Under the pieces are notes generated by a model. The model was not told the origin of the DNA, searched no databases, and was given only the letters and a program-made list of their open reading frames with translations. A DNA stretch of 64,000 nucleotides from Thiosocius sp963736445 (lineage in GTDB: Bacteria > Pseudomonadota > Gammaproteobacteria > Chromatiales > Chromatiaceae), in the NCBI GenBank assembly GCA_963736445.1, contig CAVTOY010000004.1:392785-456784 (forward strand), written 5' to 3'. Position numbers and translations under genes: made by a program. Shown here one piece after another: positions 49,828-59,292 of the stretch. Each line of letters opens with the position of its first letter. Positions within the stretch are counted from its first letter, which is position 1.

Positions 49828-49950
49828 TGTGGGTGGCTTAATCTTAATTGTCACTTAGAAACGGCAACTTCGGCAGTCTTGTTCCGGAGTGCAAACTCCC
49901 CTACCCTGCGCCGCCATGAAGGACCTGCTGGTACTCCTTGCACATTTGAT
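49828..49950 (+). mobile_element. IS-A left-end scrap
   Basis: The left end (GTGGGTGGC, AACGGCAACTTCGGCAGTCT) continues into the first codons MKDLLVLLAHLM of the transposase and stops. Confidence 0.78.
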
Positions 49951-49952
49951 GT

Positions 49953-50024
49953 GTAGTAGTCGGGACTTGATCTGACAGTCACGCCGTCGAAACCGGTAAC
50001 TGTCAGATCAGGCCCGACTACTAC
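49953..50024. repeat. Long inverted repeat after the asmA gene
   Basis: GTAGTAGTCGGGACTTGATC (49953) continues to CTGACAGT. After a 19-base spacer it recurs inverted with one mismatch and one gap, ending at 50024. The stem is about 26 bases. It lies three bases from the asmA stop and may work as a terminator or mRNA 3' end, or be a collapsed mobile element. Confidence 0.75.
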
Positions 50025-50026
50025 AA

Positions 50027-52870
50027 CTATTCCGATAGATGATCTTCCGTCGCTTCCTCATTCGCCTTAGATTTTGCGGCCGGCTTACCCGCGAGCGCGG
50101 TTTTACAGGGCGTAGGGTCTTTCATCACCTTCTCCAGCGCCTTCTGAGCCAGGTAGGAAAGTCCGCCAGTCACAACCGCCGCGCCGACGGTAGCCCCGGT
50201 CGTGGCCAGTCCTGTCGCATCAAGCGCAGCAGACGGTTTGGCAAGTGTCCCGCCCACACCCATCGCTTTGGTGAGATCGCCCGCCCCGACGCCGGTGCCC
50301 TTCGTGGCGATCGCGCGTACCTGAAGGCTGATCTTCTCAGTCTTCAGATCGATCTTGCCGTTGCCGATCAACTGTGTCCTATCGGTTTCTAGAGCGATAC
50401 CCTTGCGCGTCTGAGCAATTCCGTCCTCGATATCGAAACGCACGGCCGCGCAGACCAGCGGGGCCGTGTCCCTCGCCTTTTTCCCGGGATTAAGTGTACT
50501 GACCAGCTGCAGCAATACATCGGCGCCGATCGCATCGAGCAATTTGATACTCATCTCACCCGGGCCGACATCGACGAGGACGACACCGTTAAGCCCTGCC
50601 ATGATCTGTTGCATAGACTGGCCTGCACCGGTTAGTTTGATCGAACATTTGGTGATCGCGCCTTCCAGCACGTCCTCCAGGTACTTCACCTTGCCGAGCT
50701 CGACCTGGTCGGCAGAAAAATCCAGTCGCAGCGTCGGTGTGGCCCGGCTCGCGTCGATTAGGGCGTCGCCTTCCAAGATACCGCCTGCCGCGCGCGCCTT
50801 AAACGGGGCCACATGTAGTCGGCCCTCTCTGGCCATGACAGTCAATTGGACGTCGCTGTAATTCCGCCCTGCTGTCAGAATCTGATCCACCTTGAGGCTG
50901 ATATCGGCATTGAGTTGTTGCAGTCGATCAAAGGGTAGCGGCTCCGGGGAGAACACCTTCTCTGCCTGCTCGCCCTTGGCCTGCTGCATCGTCCCAGCGA
51001 CTTCCGCCGGCGCTGCTTGCTCGGGTCCTGCAGGGACTTCGAAAGGCACCAGGTCCAGCAGTTTGCTATTCAGGTCTGCCGAGATGCGGATGGGCTTTGC
51101 CTGATGGCCGATCTCGGCCGAGCCGGAAAGGTCACTCTTGCCGACCGTGGCCAACAAACCATCGAGCTTGTGGCCATCAATCACGTCGGTCAGCTTTACT
51201 TTCACTTCTACGGGGCCAACCGGCGGTAAAGCAGTGCCTGCCAGATCGCCCACGAGGGCCAAGTCCGGCGCTTTGCCAAATAGATTGACGTCGACGCCCT
51301 TACCGTCCAGCGACTTGGCGATCTGGCCAATCGCACTCAAGCTGAGCTCGCCAGCTTCGCCTTTGAGGTCTAGCTTGAAGGCCTTGCCCAGATCGCTCAG
51401 CGACCCTTCTAGCTTTATCGGTGCCAAAGAAGGTAGTTCAGCGTCGGCCAGCGCTGAGAAGTCGGTCAAATTTGGTGCCTTTACCGACAAGTTGCCGCCC
51501 AAGCCCTCAAGTTCGAAGCTATGGGCAACCTGGGTATCGGCACTCACCTCGACCTTCCCGACGGTACCGCTCAGCAGCACCTTGAAGAATTTTCCTGCGT
51601 CGGACAGCGAGCCTTGCAAGTTAACCGGCGCCACAGACGGCAGTTCCCTACCAGCCAGTGCCGAAAAGGCATGGAGGGTTGGTGCCGTTACCACCAGCTT
51701 GCCGGTCATGCCCTGCGGTTGCAGCGTGGATGCCAATTGACCATCGACATCGATTCGAATGTCCCCGGCTTTGGCGTTCAACAACAGCTCAAGAAACTTC
51801 CCCGCCTCAGCGAGCTTACCCGCGATCGCGACCGGACCCAGTTCCGGCAGATGCGCCCCGGCCAGATCGGTCAGCGACTTGGTGCGAGGCGTTTCCGCCG
51901 TCACATCCAGGTTCAGGCCTTTCCCATCCAATGACTGCGCCAAACTGCCCGCTATTGCCAGCTTAGCATCGCCCGCGACGGCCGACAGCTCAACATTGTA
52001 AAGCGCGCCTGCGCTCATGACCTTGCCCACGATGTCAAGCGGGCCAATCGGAGGCAACTCGCGTGCCGTGAGCTTGGCCAAAGCGTTGAGGTCCGGGGCT
52101 TCAATCTTCGCTTGCAGGTTCAACCCAATCCACGCAAGAGGGCGCTCGACGCTTTTCTGCAACAAAAACTTGATGCTACCAAGGTTGCCTTCGAACCGAC
52201 CTGCCCATGGCTTATCGCGCAGCAGCGTGCTAAGGCTGTCACTGCTACCCTGTAGAGCAATATCGACGTTGTTCAGCGAGCTCACCAGGTCCCAAACGAG
52301 TTGGTCATCGCTTGAGCGCTTCACCGCCAGGTTCTCTATGAACAGGTCGTGCGCTCGCCGTGTGACCCCGTCATTGAATCGGAGACGCCCCTGTTTGAGG
52401 TTCACAAAAGTCAACGCGATACTAACCGCCTGATCTGCATCAGTCGGTTCAGCCACCGCCTCTGGTTCATCGACTGACTCGCCAAACTCCCAGTTGCCCC
52501 GCCCGGCTTCGTTGGTCTCCAGCAGTACATCCGGTTCCAACAGGATCAATTTCTTGATATCAAATTGGCCGGAGAAAAGCGGCAGTACCGCAAGTTCGAC
52601 TTCTGCCTCCTCGGCATACAGCATGTCCGCCCGGGAACCCCAGTCCGCATTCTGTAACCGCACACCCCTGAGTGTCAGACCGGGTGTCAAGGAGATCCTG
52701 AGCTCCGAATCTCCCTCGATAACAAACGCTCGCCCCAGCACGCGCGAGACCTGATTTTCGATCTGCCCTTTGTAGTGATCGATATCCACTAGGCTGAGCG
52801 TTGCCAGCAAGCCCCCAAATAGGACAACCACGACCAGCGAAAAGAGCAACAGCAGCTTTAGTGCTTTCAT
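50027..52870 (-). CDS. AsmA-family protein
   Basis: This is a 947-residue envelope protein with one N-terminal membrane helix (MKALKLLLLFSLVVVVLFGG) and a long periplasmic beta-rich body. The body has several internal repeats of the pattern GxLxDAGKFFKVLL / SAxAGxxLPxLAPV. The C-terminal AsmA_2 region has LNGVVLVDVGPGEMSIKLLD. AsmA proteins are thought to bridge membranes for phospholipid transport. The ATG at 52870 is chosen over 52888. It may act with the Mla-type operon 3 kb away. Confidence 0.88.
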   Translation of the reverse strand: MKALKLLLLFSLVVVVLFGGLLATLSLVDIDHYKGQIENQVSRVLGRAFVIEGDSELRISLTPGLTLRGVRLQNADWGSRADMLYAEEAEVELAVLPLFSGQFDIKKLILLEPDVLLETNEAGRGNWEFGESVDEPEAVAEPTDADQAVSIALTFVNLKQGRLRFNDGVTRRAHDLFIENLAVKRSSDDQLVWDLVSSLNNVDIALQGSSDSLSTLLRDKPWAGRFEGNLGSIKFLLQKSVERPLAWIGLNLQAKIEAPDLNALAKLTARELPPIGPLDIVGKVMSAGALYNVELSAVAGDAKLAIAGSLAQSLDGKGLNLDVTAETPRTKSLTDLAGAHLPELGPVAIAGKLAEAGKFLELLLNAKAGDIRIDVDGQLASTLQPQGMTGKLVVTAPTLHAFSALAGRELPSVAPVNLQGSLSDAGKFFKVLLSGTVGKVEVSADTQVAHSFELEGLGGNLSVKAPNLTDFSALADAELPSLAPIKLEGSLSDLGKAFKLDLKGEAGELSLSAIGQIAKSLDGKGVDVNLFGKAPDLALVGDLAGTALPPVGPVEVKVKLTDVIDGHKLDGLLATVGKSDLSGSAEIGHQAKPIRISADLNSKLLDLVPFEVPAGPEQAAPAEVAGTMQQAKGEQAEKVFSPEPLPFDRLQQLNADISLKVDQILTAGRNYSDVQLTVMAREGRLHVAPFKARAAGGILEGDALIDASRATPTLRLDFSADQVELGKVKYLEDVLEGAITKCSIKLTGAGQSMQQIMAGLNGVVLVDVGPGEMSIKLLDAIGADVLLQLVSTLNPGKKARDTAPLVCAAVRFDIEDGIAQTRKGIALETDRTQLIGNGKIDLKTEKISLQVRAIATKGTGVGAGDLTKAMGVGGTLAKPSAALDATGLATTGATVGAAVVTGGLSYLAQKALEKVMKDPTPCKTALAGKPAAKSKANEEATEDHLSE

Positions 52871-53217
52871 GTAAGGTGTCACGCACAATAATTTACTATG
52901 TAGACATAGTTTCGCTGGCGTTGCCGGATGTCAACCCGCAGACCAAAGCGTTTGAACCGAACTCCATGGCTTGCGGGATCTGCAATGCCGTACCAGGAGA
53001 TAGCCGCGCATGGCCCACGAGTGATGCCGATCTGGGGTCAGGACTATCTCAACTAGCGCGCAAAAGCAGCAGATGTGTTCTACCCTGACGGAGATAAAGG
53101 GCCCTATATCCGCGATCTACGCCACGGCACCGCTCCCGCCAAGATACTCTCGTTAGTTGATTATCTTTACCGACTACAGGACGAATAGGCCGCCGCTGGA
53201 TTCGACATGAGCTATCG
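52871..53217. other. Intergenic region with a possible gene scrap
   Basis: A short plus-strand frame at 53075-53188 (VFYPDGDKGPYIRDLRHGTA) looks protein-like but matches no family I know and has no clear start. It may be the end of a lost gene. Confidence 0.3.
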
Positions 53218-53886
53218 TCAAATCTGGTGTACGGCGGAGTCGCCGGCGCCCTGTGGCTGATCGTTCTCTATTCGCTCGCCATCCTTGAATTTCACTCCCT
53301 CGACGACATCAGCGAGCAGTTTGTAGCCTCGCAATCGGCGCCGGCGTTTCTGTGCCGTTGCCATCAGTTGCCACGCCATCGTCAGGGTCGTCGTGCGGCT
53401 GCCACAGTTTTTCATCTTCGCCGTCCTCAACCGCACAGTGGCAAACACTGATTCGATCGGATTGGTCGTTCGAATGTGCTGCCAATGCGTCGCTGGGAAG
53501 TCATAAAACGCCAGCATCGCCTCTTTGTCTTTCTGCAAGCAATCCATCGCCTTCGGATACTTCGCCTCGAAGCGCTTCACGCAGCCATCGAATGCCTTGC
53601 GTGCCGCTTGCCGTGTCTCTGCCATCCAGATGTCATGCAGGGCCGCCTTCAGTTTCGGCTGGACGGCTTTCGGCACCTTATTCAACACATTCGCCGTCTT
53701 GTGTACCCAGCAGCGTTGCTGCAACGTCTGCGGCCATTTCTTGGCCACCGCTTTCCAGAAGCCCAGCGCACCATCACCGGTCGCCAGCTTCGGCGGTATC
53801 GTCAGACCCTGGCTTTCCAGCTGCTCCAGTACCTCAAGCCAGCTCGCCTCCGACTCCCGGTAGCCATCGACAACCGCCAGCACCTT
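53218..53886 (-). mobile_element. IS256-family transposase, 3' fragment
   Basis: The 221 codons encode the C-terminal part of an IS256/mutator transposase (ATGDGALGFWKAVAKKWPQT, QRCWVHKTANVLNKVP, THWQHIRTTNPIESVFATVR). The N-terminal half with the first Asp is missing; it meets an IS-A left end at 53886. Confidence 0.9.
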
Positions 53887-53961
53887 GTGGGTGGCGAAAT
53901 CTTAATTGTCACTTAGAAACGGCAACTTCGGCGGTCTTGTTCCGGAGTGCAAACTCCTGTC
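53886..53961 (+). mobile_element. IS-A left-end scrap beside IS-C
   Basis: GTGGGTGGCGAAATC and AACGGCAACTTCGGCGGTCT, ending CAAACTCCTGTCG, match the tandem scrap at 48425-48510. IS-C begins directly after it. Confidence 0.75.
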
Positions 53962-55068
53962 GGTCCCGAATACTCATGCAGCCTTCGGAAGATAGACATG
54001 ATGAAGGCCGTGAACGGCTGGGAATTCCACAACGTCGCAGGGTTCCGCTGCTCGTAAGGGACGACCGTCCGGCGCATCCCCGTTCAAAGACTGGTGTGTT
54101 CGCCACGGATGGTAGTAATCCAGATACGACGACATAAGTCTATTGAGATGCCGCTCGTTGAGCACGATCACGTGGTCGAAAAGTTCTCGGCGTAACGTCC
54201 CAATCACTCGTTCCACATAGGCGTTTTGCCATGGTGACGCAGGTGCCGTGATGACCTCGCTAATACCCAGACTTTTTATCCTCAGCGTGACCCGCTCGCC
54301 GTATATGCCATCACCGTCTCGAATCAAATAACTCGGAGCAGTATCAAATGGAAACGCTTCGACGATCTGTTGCGCTGTCCACTGTGCTGAAGGATGTTCC
54401 GTCACGTTGAAGTGAACAATTCGGCGCCGGTCGTGGGCAAGCACGATGAAGACGAACAACACCCGAAAAGTAGCCGTCCGGACGATGAAAAAGTCAATCG
54501 ATACCAGATCTCCAACATGCTGGGCTAGGAATGTTCTCCACGTAGGCGACGAAGGCCCGGCTCGCTTGGGCTGATACTTTTCGACTGTTGACTTGGCAAC
54601 GTCGATTCCAAGCATTGCAAGCTCAGCGACGATCTTTGGCGAACCCCAAGCCGGGTTGGCTTCCCACATCCGCTCAACAAGATTTCCGAGTTCTGGCGAA
54701 ATCGGAGGTCGGCCTGCTTTATTCGACTGACTGAGCGCGCGCCAGTAGTCGCGGAATCGCTTTTTCTGCCAGGTCGTTACGGTCCTGGGCTGGACAAAGA
54801 ACAGCGCAGCGCGCCATCCCGACCATAGCCTCGACATGACGGACCAGAGGAGGCGATCTGCAGGGCGGATACGGGGCCTCTGCCTCGATTTCCGGTAGAT
54901 GGACAGCTGGTGCCGCAGCGCCGAGTTCTCAACCTGCAACGACAACCGCGATCGGGCGGATGTCGTTACCAAAATCAGAAAAAATTGGATCAACCGGATC
55001 ATGGATTGCAGGATCGGACATCACCCGGGTTTATGCAATGAAATCAATATGCTCCCTTTTTCGGGACC
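53962..55068 (-). mobile_element. IS-C, complete copy
   Basis: GGTCCCGAA at 53962 and TTCGGGACC ending at 55068 are the inverted ends around one intact transposase. Reduced copies lie at 17080 and 22500. Confidence 0.87.
53974..55002 (-). CDS. IS-C transposase (rve family)
   Basis: The 342-residue protein has an N-terminal helical segment (RLSLQVENSALRHQLSIYRK), a helix-turn-helix region and an rve domain. The catalytic blocks are LVSIDFFIVRTATFRVLFVF, LIRDGDGIYGERV and SPWQNAYVERVIGTLRREL. It is related to IS-B but distinct. The stop lies 12 bases from the element end. Confidence 0.9.
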   Translation of the reverse strand: MIRLIQFFLILVTTSARSRLSLQVENSALRHQLSIYRKSRQRPRIRPADRLLWSVMSRLWSGWRAALFFVQPRTVTTWQKKRFRDYWRALSQSNKAGRPPISPELGNLVERMWEANPAWGSPKIVAELAMLGIDVAKSTVEKYQPKRAGPSSPTWRTFLAQHVGDLVSIDFFIVRTATFRVLFVFIVLAHDRRRIVHFNVTEHPSAQWTAQQIVEAFPFDTAPSYLIRDGDGIYGERVTLRIKSLGISEVITAPASPWQNAYVERVIGTLRRELFDHVIVLNERHLNRLMSSYLDYYHPWRTHQSLNGDAPDGRPLRAAEPCDVVEFPAVHGLHHVYLPKAA

Positions 55069-55273
55069 CATAGGCCTTCGAGTGTATCAGGCTGGCTCAG
55101 CGAGTACCTGTCCGCATCAAGCTCGATGCCGTTCCGGAAAAGGTACGGCTACGGGTAGGCACGACGGCATCGGTGCTCGTAAAGACTCGATAATCTGCCG
55201 GCGGGTCACGCTCGGAGTAAGGTCGCATCAACGTCATTTCGACCCCAGCGAGGCTGAGTGCGCGCCGTTTGAA

Positions 55274-55876
55274 CTATTGGTTGTTCGTCGCGCTCTGATC
55301 ACTAACGCCATCGGCAATTTCCCTCGCCAGCTGCACCACGGCGCGACTCTGCGCAATGACGAAGGATTCATAGCTTGGCTGCCGTACCGATTCTTCGATA
55401 CTCGATACCTTGCTTACCAGTACGCGCCTGCCGTCACCGCTCAGCAGCGTCCAACGCACACCCAATACGACCTCACCACTCAAAGCGCCGTCGAAGCGCA
55501 GGACATCAACCGCCACTTGATAGTCCAGGGAACGGCGCTGTCGGGTGGGAAACTCATAGATGCGGTTGCTATCCAGTTCTAGCCCCAGGTTCACCATCAG
55601 CACGCGCGTGAATCCGGCTTTCAGCGGTTCTCCCCATTGATGCCCTTCCGAGGCCTTGAGCTTGGTCGCGCTCTCGCGACTGATGATTTGCCCACGGTCG
55701 AGGTAAGGGGCCAACTCTACCGGGCCAACACCGACTGCAATGCCCTTCTCGAAACCGGGCAGTTGCGTGGGCGCAGCGGAATCCAGCAAGTAGATGTCTG
55801 GCGGTGGTGTCTTGGCGCACCCTGAACTGACTGCCATGAGCAAAAAAGCCAAAATTGGGGCGAGAGCAATTTTCAT
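55274..55876 (-). CDS. PqiC-like ABC-transport auxiliary lipoprotein
   Basis: The 200-residue outer-membrane lipoprotein has a lipobox LMAVSSGC and the PqiC/YmbA pattern (IYLLDSAAP, GVGPVELAPYLDRGQIISRE). It is the last gene of the MCE operon and probably receives lipid from the MCE protein at the outer membrane. The ATG at 55876 follows GGAG. Confidence 0.87.
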   Translation of the reverse strand: MKIALAPILAFLLMAVSSGCAKTPPPDIYLLDSAAPTQLPGFEKGIAVGVGPVELAPYLDRGQIISRESATKLKASEGHQWGEPLKAGFTRVLMVNLGLELDSNRIYEFPTRQRRSLDYQVAVDVLRFDGALSGEVVLGVRWTLLSGDGRRVLVSKVSSIEESVRQPSYESFVIAQSRAVVQLAREIADGVSDQSATNNQ

Positions 55877-55893
55877 GTCACGTCTCCGGGCCA

Positions 55894-56910
55894 CTATCGG
55901 CCCTTGATAAGCGCATCGGGATTCTGTTGCAGATACTCGGCAAGAATGCGCAGTGAGCGCGCTGCTCCGGCGCCCTCTTTCAGCAACAGATCGAGATCAT
56001 AGCGGGTGGCCGACTCCGTGCCGGTCATTTCACTGATAGATTGGAAAGCCTTGTCGGCACTGGCCAGAGCACCTCGTGCTGATTGCGAAACCGGCGCCAC
56101 CTGCGTGTTCAGATTGACGCTCAGCGTGCTGATGTCCGCCAGGGTCCCCTCGAGGTGACCGGCGAGTTCATCAATGCGGGTGCCAAGCGCTTTTGCCAGC
56201 ACGGAGTAGTCTGCCAGCGTCCCATCGACCTGTTTGAGCACCGGTTCCGCATCCTCGATGAGTTTTTGGGTCTTGCCAAGGAGTTGGTTGGCGTTGCCGG
56301 CGAGGGCCTTTATCTGCGGGTCCGTGGACAATGTCCTGATGCCGTCAAGGGCGTCGGTGGCCGTGGTTATCAGCTTGTCCAGGTCTAGTCCTTGCAGCAT
56401 ATCGGCGAGCCGGTCACGCGTAGCCGGAATGGCGGGGATTTCTATCCGGTCGCCGTCCCATTTTCGGTTCAGGAAATTCGTCGGTGTGCCGAGTGCCTCG
56501 ACCAGGGATACCTGGTACTGGCCGGTCACCATACTGATGCTGCTCAGCTGGGCCCGCAGTCCCCTCGTTTCTATCACCGTTTTGTAGGCAGCGGCACGAT
56601 TTTTTCCCAGCGCACCTTCGACAACACGCAGCGAGTCGGGCCAGAGTTCGTAATAAACGGCCACTTCAGTACGCTGCTCGTCCCCATAAAAATTGAGCTC
56701 TATGTCAGTTACCTGTCCGACCTGCACGCCTCTGAAAGCCACGCTGGCACCCACCCGTAACCCTTGTACGGTGCCCGGAAAATAGCTCACCATCGAATCC
56801 GCTGCTCGGAACAAAGTCCCAGTGCTGAACACGAGGATCGCGGCTACCGTCAGGGTCAATGCACCCAGCACGAATCCACCGATGACCATGGGATTGGCTT
56901 TGCTGCTCAT
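55894..56910 (-). CDS. MCE (MlaD-like) lipid-binding protein
   Basis: The 338-residue protein has one N-terminal helix (MVIGGFVLGALTLTVAAILV) and an MCE domain (MVSYFPGTVQGLRVGASVAF). A helical C-terminus follows, longer than in MlaD of E. coli. It forms the periplasmic ring that carries lipids. Its ATG overlaps the ATPase stop by ATGA. Confidence 0.9.
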   Translation of the reverse strand: MSSKANPMVIGGFVLGALTLTVAAILVFSTGTLFRAADSMVSYFPGTVQGLRVGASVAFRGVQVGQVTDIELNFYGDEQRTEVAVYYELWPDSLRVVEGALGKNRAAAYKTVIETRGLRAQLSSISMVTGQYQVSLVEALGTPTNFLNRKWDGDRIEIPAIPATRDRLADMLQGLDLDKLITTATDALDGIRTLSTDPQIKALAGNANQLLGKTQKLIEDAEPVLKQVDGTLADYSVLAKALGTRIDELAGHLEGTLADISTLSVNLNTQVAPVSQSARGALASADKAFQSISEMTGTESATRYDLDLLLKEGAGAARSLRILAEYLQQNPDALIKGR

Positions 56911-57740
56911 TTCTCGCCTCTCTTCAGGAACGTTCGGACCTCGGCGATCTCGCTATGATCGCGCAGTTCGGCAGGATTACCGGTAGTGAGCTGGGTCTTG
57001 GTCTTGGGGTCGAGGAACACCGAGTCATCGGCGATGGTAAAAATGCTTGCCAGCTCATGGGTTACCACCACCATGGTTGTGCCCAGGCTGTCGCGCAGTT
57101 CCAGGATCAGTTCGTCCATCAATCGTGCGCTGAGTGGATCCAGCCCCGCCGACGGCTCATCGAAGAACAGGACCTTCGGATCGAGCGACATGGCCCGGGC
57201 AACCCCGACCCGCTTTTGCATACCCCCGCTGATCTCCGAAGGATAGAAGTCATCGAACCCGGTAAGGCCCACCAGGGCAAGTTTGTAGGAGGCGATCTCA
57301 GCGATTTGCACTGGGCTGAGATCAGTGTACTGCTCCAAAGGCAGGGCGACGTTTTCTTTAAGGGTCATGGAACTCCACAGCGCACCACTCTGGTACATAA
57401 CCCCGTAGTCGCGCATGGTCTGCGCGCGAATGGCGGCATCCGCGTCCCAGAAGCTCACGCCCCGATACAGAATACGCCCCGTTTTGGGTCTAAGCAGCCC
57501 GGTGACGCTGCGCATCACGGTACTCTTGCCGCAGCCGCTGCCGCCCATGATGATGAAAATGTCACCCTGCATGATGTCGAAGCAAAGACCGTGCTGGATA
57601 ACGAAATCGCCGTAAGCGAGTGTGACGTCATCAAAGCGGATGATGGCTGACTGGGCATCCGTCTTCTCCACTAGCTGATGATCCTTGTACGCATCGCCGA
57701 AAACGGACTCCGGCCGGGTTCCATTTGCGATTTCAGACAT
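56907..57740 (-). CDS. ABC transporter ATPase, MlaF-like
   Basis: The 277-residue ATPase has Walker A GGSGCGKST, signature SEISGGMQKRVGVARAMS and Walker B VLFFDEPSAGLDP. The SGGMxKRVxxAR form is typical of Mla/Mkl ATPases. The frame is open from 57761; the ATG at 57740 is my choice. It drives lipid transport with the MlaE-like permease. Confidence 0.93.
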   Translation of the reverse strand: MSEIANGTRPESVFGDAYKDHQLVEKTDAQSAIIRFDDVTLAYGDFVIQHGLCFDIMQGDIFIIMGGSGCGKSTVMRSVTGLLRPKTGRILYRGVSFWDADAAIRAQTMRDYGVMYQSGALWSSMTLKENVALPLEQYTDLSPVQIAEIASYKLALVGLTGFDDFYPSEISGGMQKRVGVARAMSLDPKVLFFDEPSAGLDPLSARLMDELILELRDSLGTTMVVVTHELASIFTIADDSVFLDPKTKTQLTTGNPAELRDHSEIAEVRTFLKRGEK

Positions 57741-57830
57741 CGTAGCCTGGGGTGTGCGCACAATGGCAAATAGCCCCTGGCCGATTTGCTCGCTGCGGTT
57801 GAGAGACGCTCCGGGTAGAAGGTAATCATT

Positions 57831-59000
57831 TCAAAAGCCCAGTGCGTTGTAGACAACGGTAAGCACGGCGGCCGCAATGACGATGAAGACAATGGCAGTC
57901 ACCACCGCGGAGGTGGTGGCCAGGCCCACCGACGAGGCGCTACGACCACACTGCATACCACGCAGGCAGCCTGAAACCGCCACGATAGCGCCGTATACAA
58001 CCGCGTTGATCAACCCCTGGGCCACGTGATTAAGGCCAATGGCGGCACGGGTCTGCTGGAAATACTGCAGCAGGGTGGTGTCTCCGACGAGCGTCCCGAC
58101 CAGGGCGCCACCGAGGATACCCATAAGGTCTGCATACACGCACAGCAGCGGGGTCATCAGCATCAACGCCAACATCCGTGGAAGCACCAGAAAGTCCATC
58201 GGGTCGATGGCCAGGGTTTTCAGTGCATCGATCTCTTCATTAACCTGCATAGTGCCAATCTGGGCAGCAAAGGCAGCACCCGTGCGCCCCGCCAGAACAA
58301 TTGCGGTGATCAATGCGCCGATTTGCATCACCGTGGCCAACCCGACCAGATCGGCAACGTAGATCTTGGCACCAAAGCGTGCAAGTTGTTGAATCCCTAT
58401 GAACGCGAGGATCATCCCTACCAAGAAAGTCACCAGGCTGATAATCGGCAGCGCATCCGCCCCTGCCTGTTGCATGATCAACCACAGATCGCTTTTGCGG
58501 TAACGTGCTTTGCCGGTCAGGAATCGCCGGAACGAGAGCACCGACAGGCCAAGAAAGGCGACGACCTCACCGGTGGATTGCACCAGGTCGATAAAATCCT
58601 TGCCCAAATGTACGAGAAAGGGTTCGGACTTCTCGACACGTCTGGCCCCTGTTCGCTCGGGTACCGCGTATGCCAGCTTCAGCAGGCCCCGGACACCATC
58701 AGGCAGCGCCGACTGATCGACCTCGATTTCATGCGCACTGCAGGTGGCGATGATACGCACCAGAAAAGTCACCAGTGCCGAATCCCAACCACCTAGATCA
58801 TCGACTGCAAATCCCAGTGTCCGTATTCCCGAGCGCTGGTCCAGCTCGCGCATGGTTTCGTCGGCAGTGGGTGGACGGCCGCGAATGGCCCAGACCCCCC
58901 TAAACTGGAGCGTCGCGTTGCCGCTGTCACCCAACACCAGTTCTACCTCCGCTGGCATTTGCTTTACATCGACAGGGCTGTCTGGGGCCGCAACTGACAT
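57831..59000 (-). CDS. MlaE-family permease with N-terminal STAS-like domain
   Basis: The 389-residue inner-membrane protein has the MlaE core (IISLVTFLVGMILAFIGIQQ, TGAAFAAQIGTMQVNEEIDA, LKTLAIDPMDFLVLPRMLAL). The first 120 residues form a soluble STAS-like domain (NATLQFRGVWAIRGRPPTAD). In E. coli that role is played by a separate protein, MlaB, so this is a fused form. It is first in the four-gene operon. Confidence 0.92.
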   Translation of the reverse strand: MSVAAPDSPVDVKQMPAEVELVLGDSGNATLQFRGVWAIRGRPPTADETMRELDQRSGIRTLGFAVDDLGGWDSALVTFLVRIIATCSAHEIEVDQSALPDGVRGLLKLAYAVPERTGARRVEKSEPFLVHLGKDFIDLVQSTGEVVAFLGLSVLSFRRFLTGKARYRKSDLWLIMQQAGADALPIISLVTFLVGMILAFIGIQQLARFGAKIYVADLVGLATVMQIGALITAIVLAGRTGAAFAAQIGTMQVNEEIDALKTLAIDPMDFLVLPRMLALMLMTPLLCVYADLMGILGGALVGTLVGDTTLLQYFQQTRAAIGLNHVAQGLINAVVYGAIVAVSGCLRGMQCGRSASSVGLATTSAVVTAIVFIVIAAAVLTVVYNALGF

Positions 59001-59292
59001 CGGTTCATGTTACGTTCACGAAATTCGGAATGGAACCCAAGCAAATCTATTCGACAAAGGTTAACCCGGCCACCCGATAGGCAAACGCGAACCAACCTGC
59101 ACGAATCTGTTCCGGTTCGGCGGGCCAGCAAATGCAGACTAAGACCCTTGAGCCCCGTGCTGCTGTTCGCTACCAAGGTGGGCGCGCACCCTGCACGGTG
59201 ACATCTTTGTCGGCGTCACCACCGAGGCGGTGAAGCGCTCCTGCACGCGTGCGATACGACGGGCCGCCATTGAGTACCTCCGCTCCGATGAC
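59001..59292. other. Region upstream of the MCE operon
   Basis: The operon promoter should lie here. No gene is supported. Confidence 0.4.
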
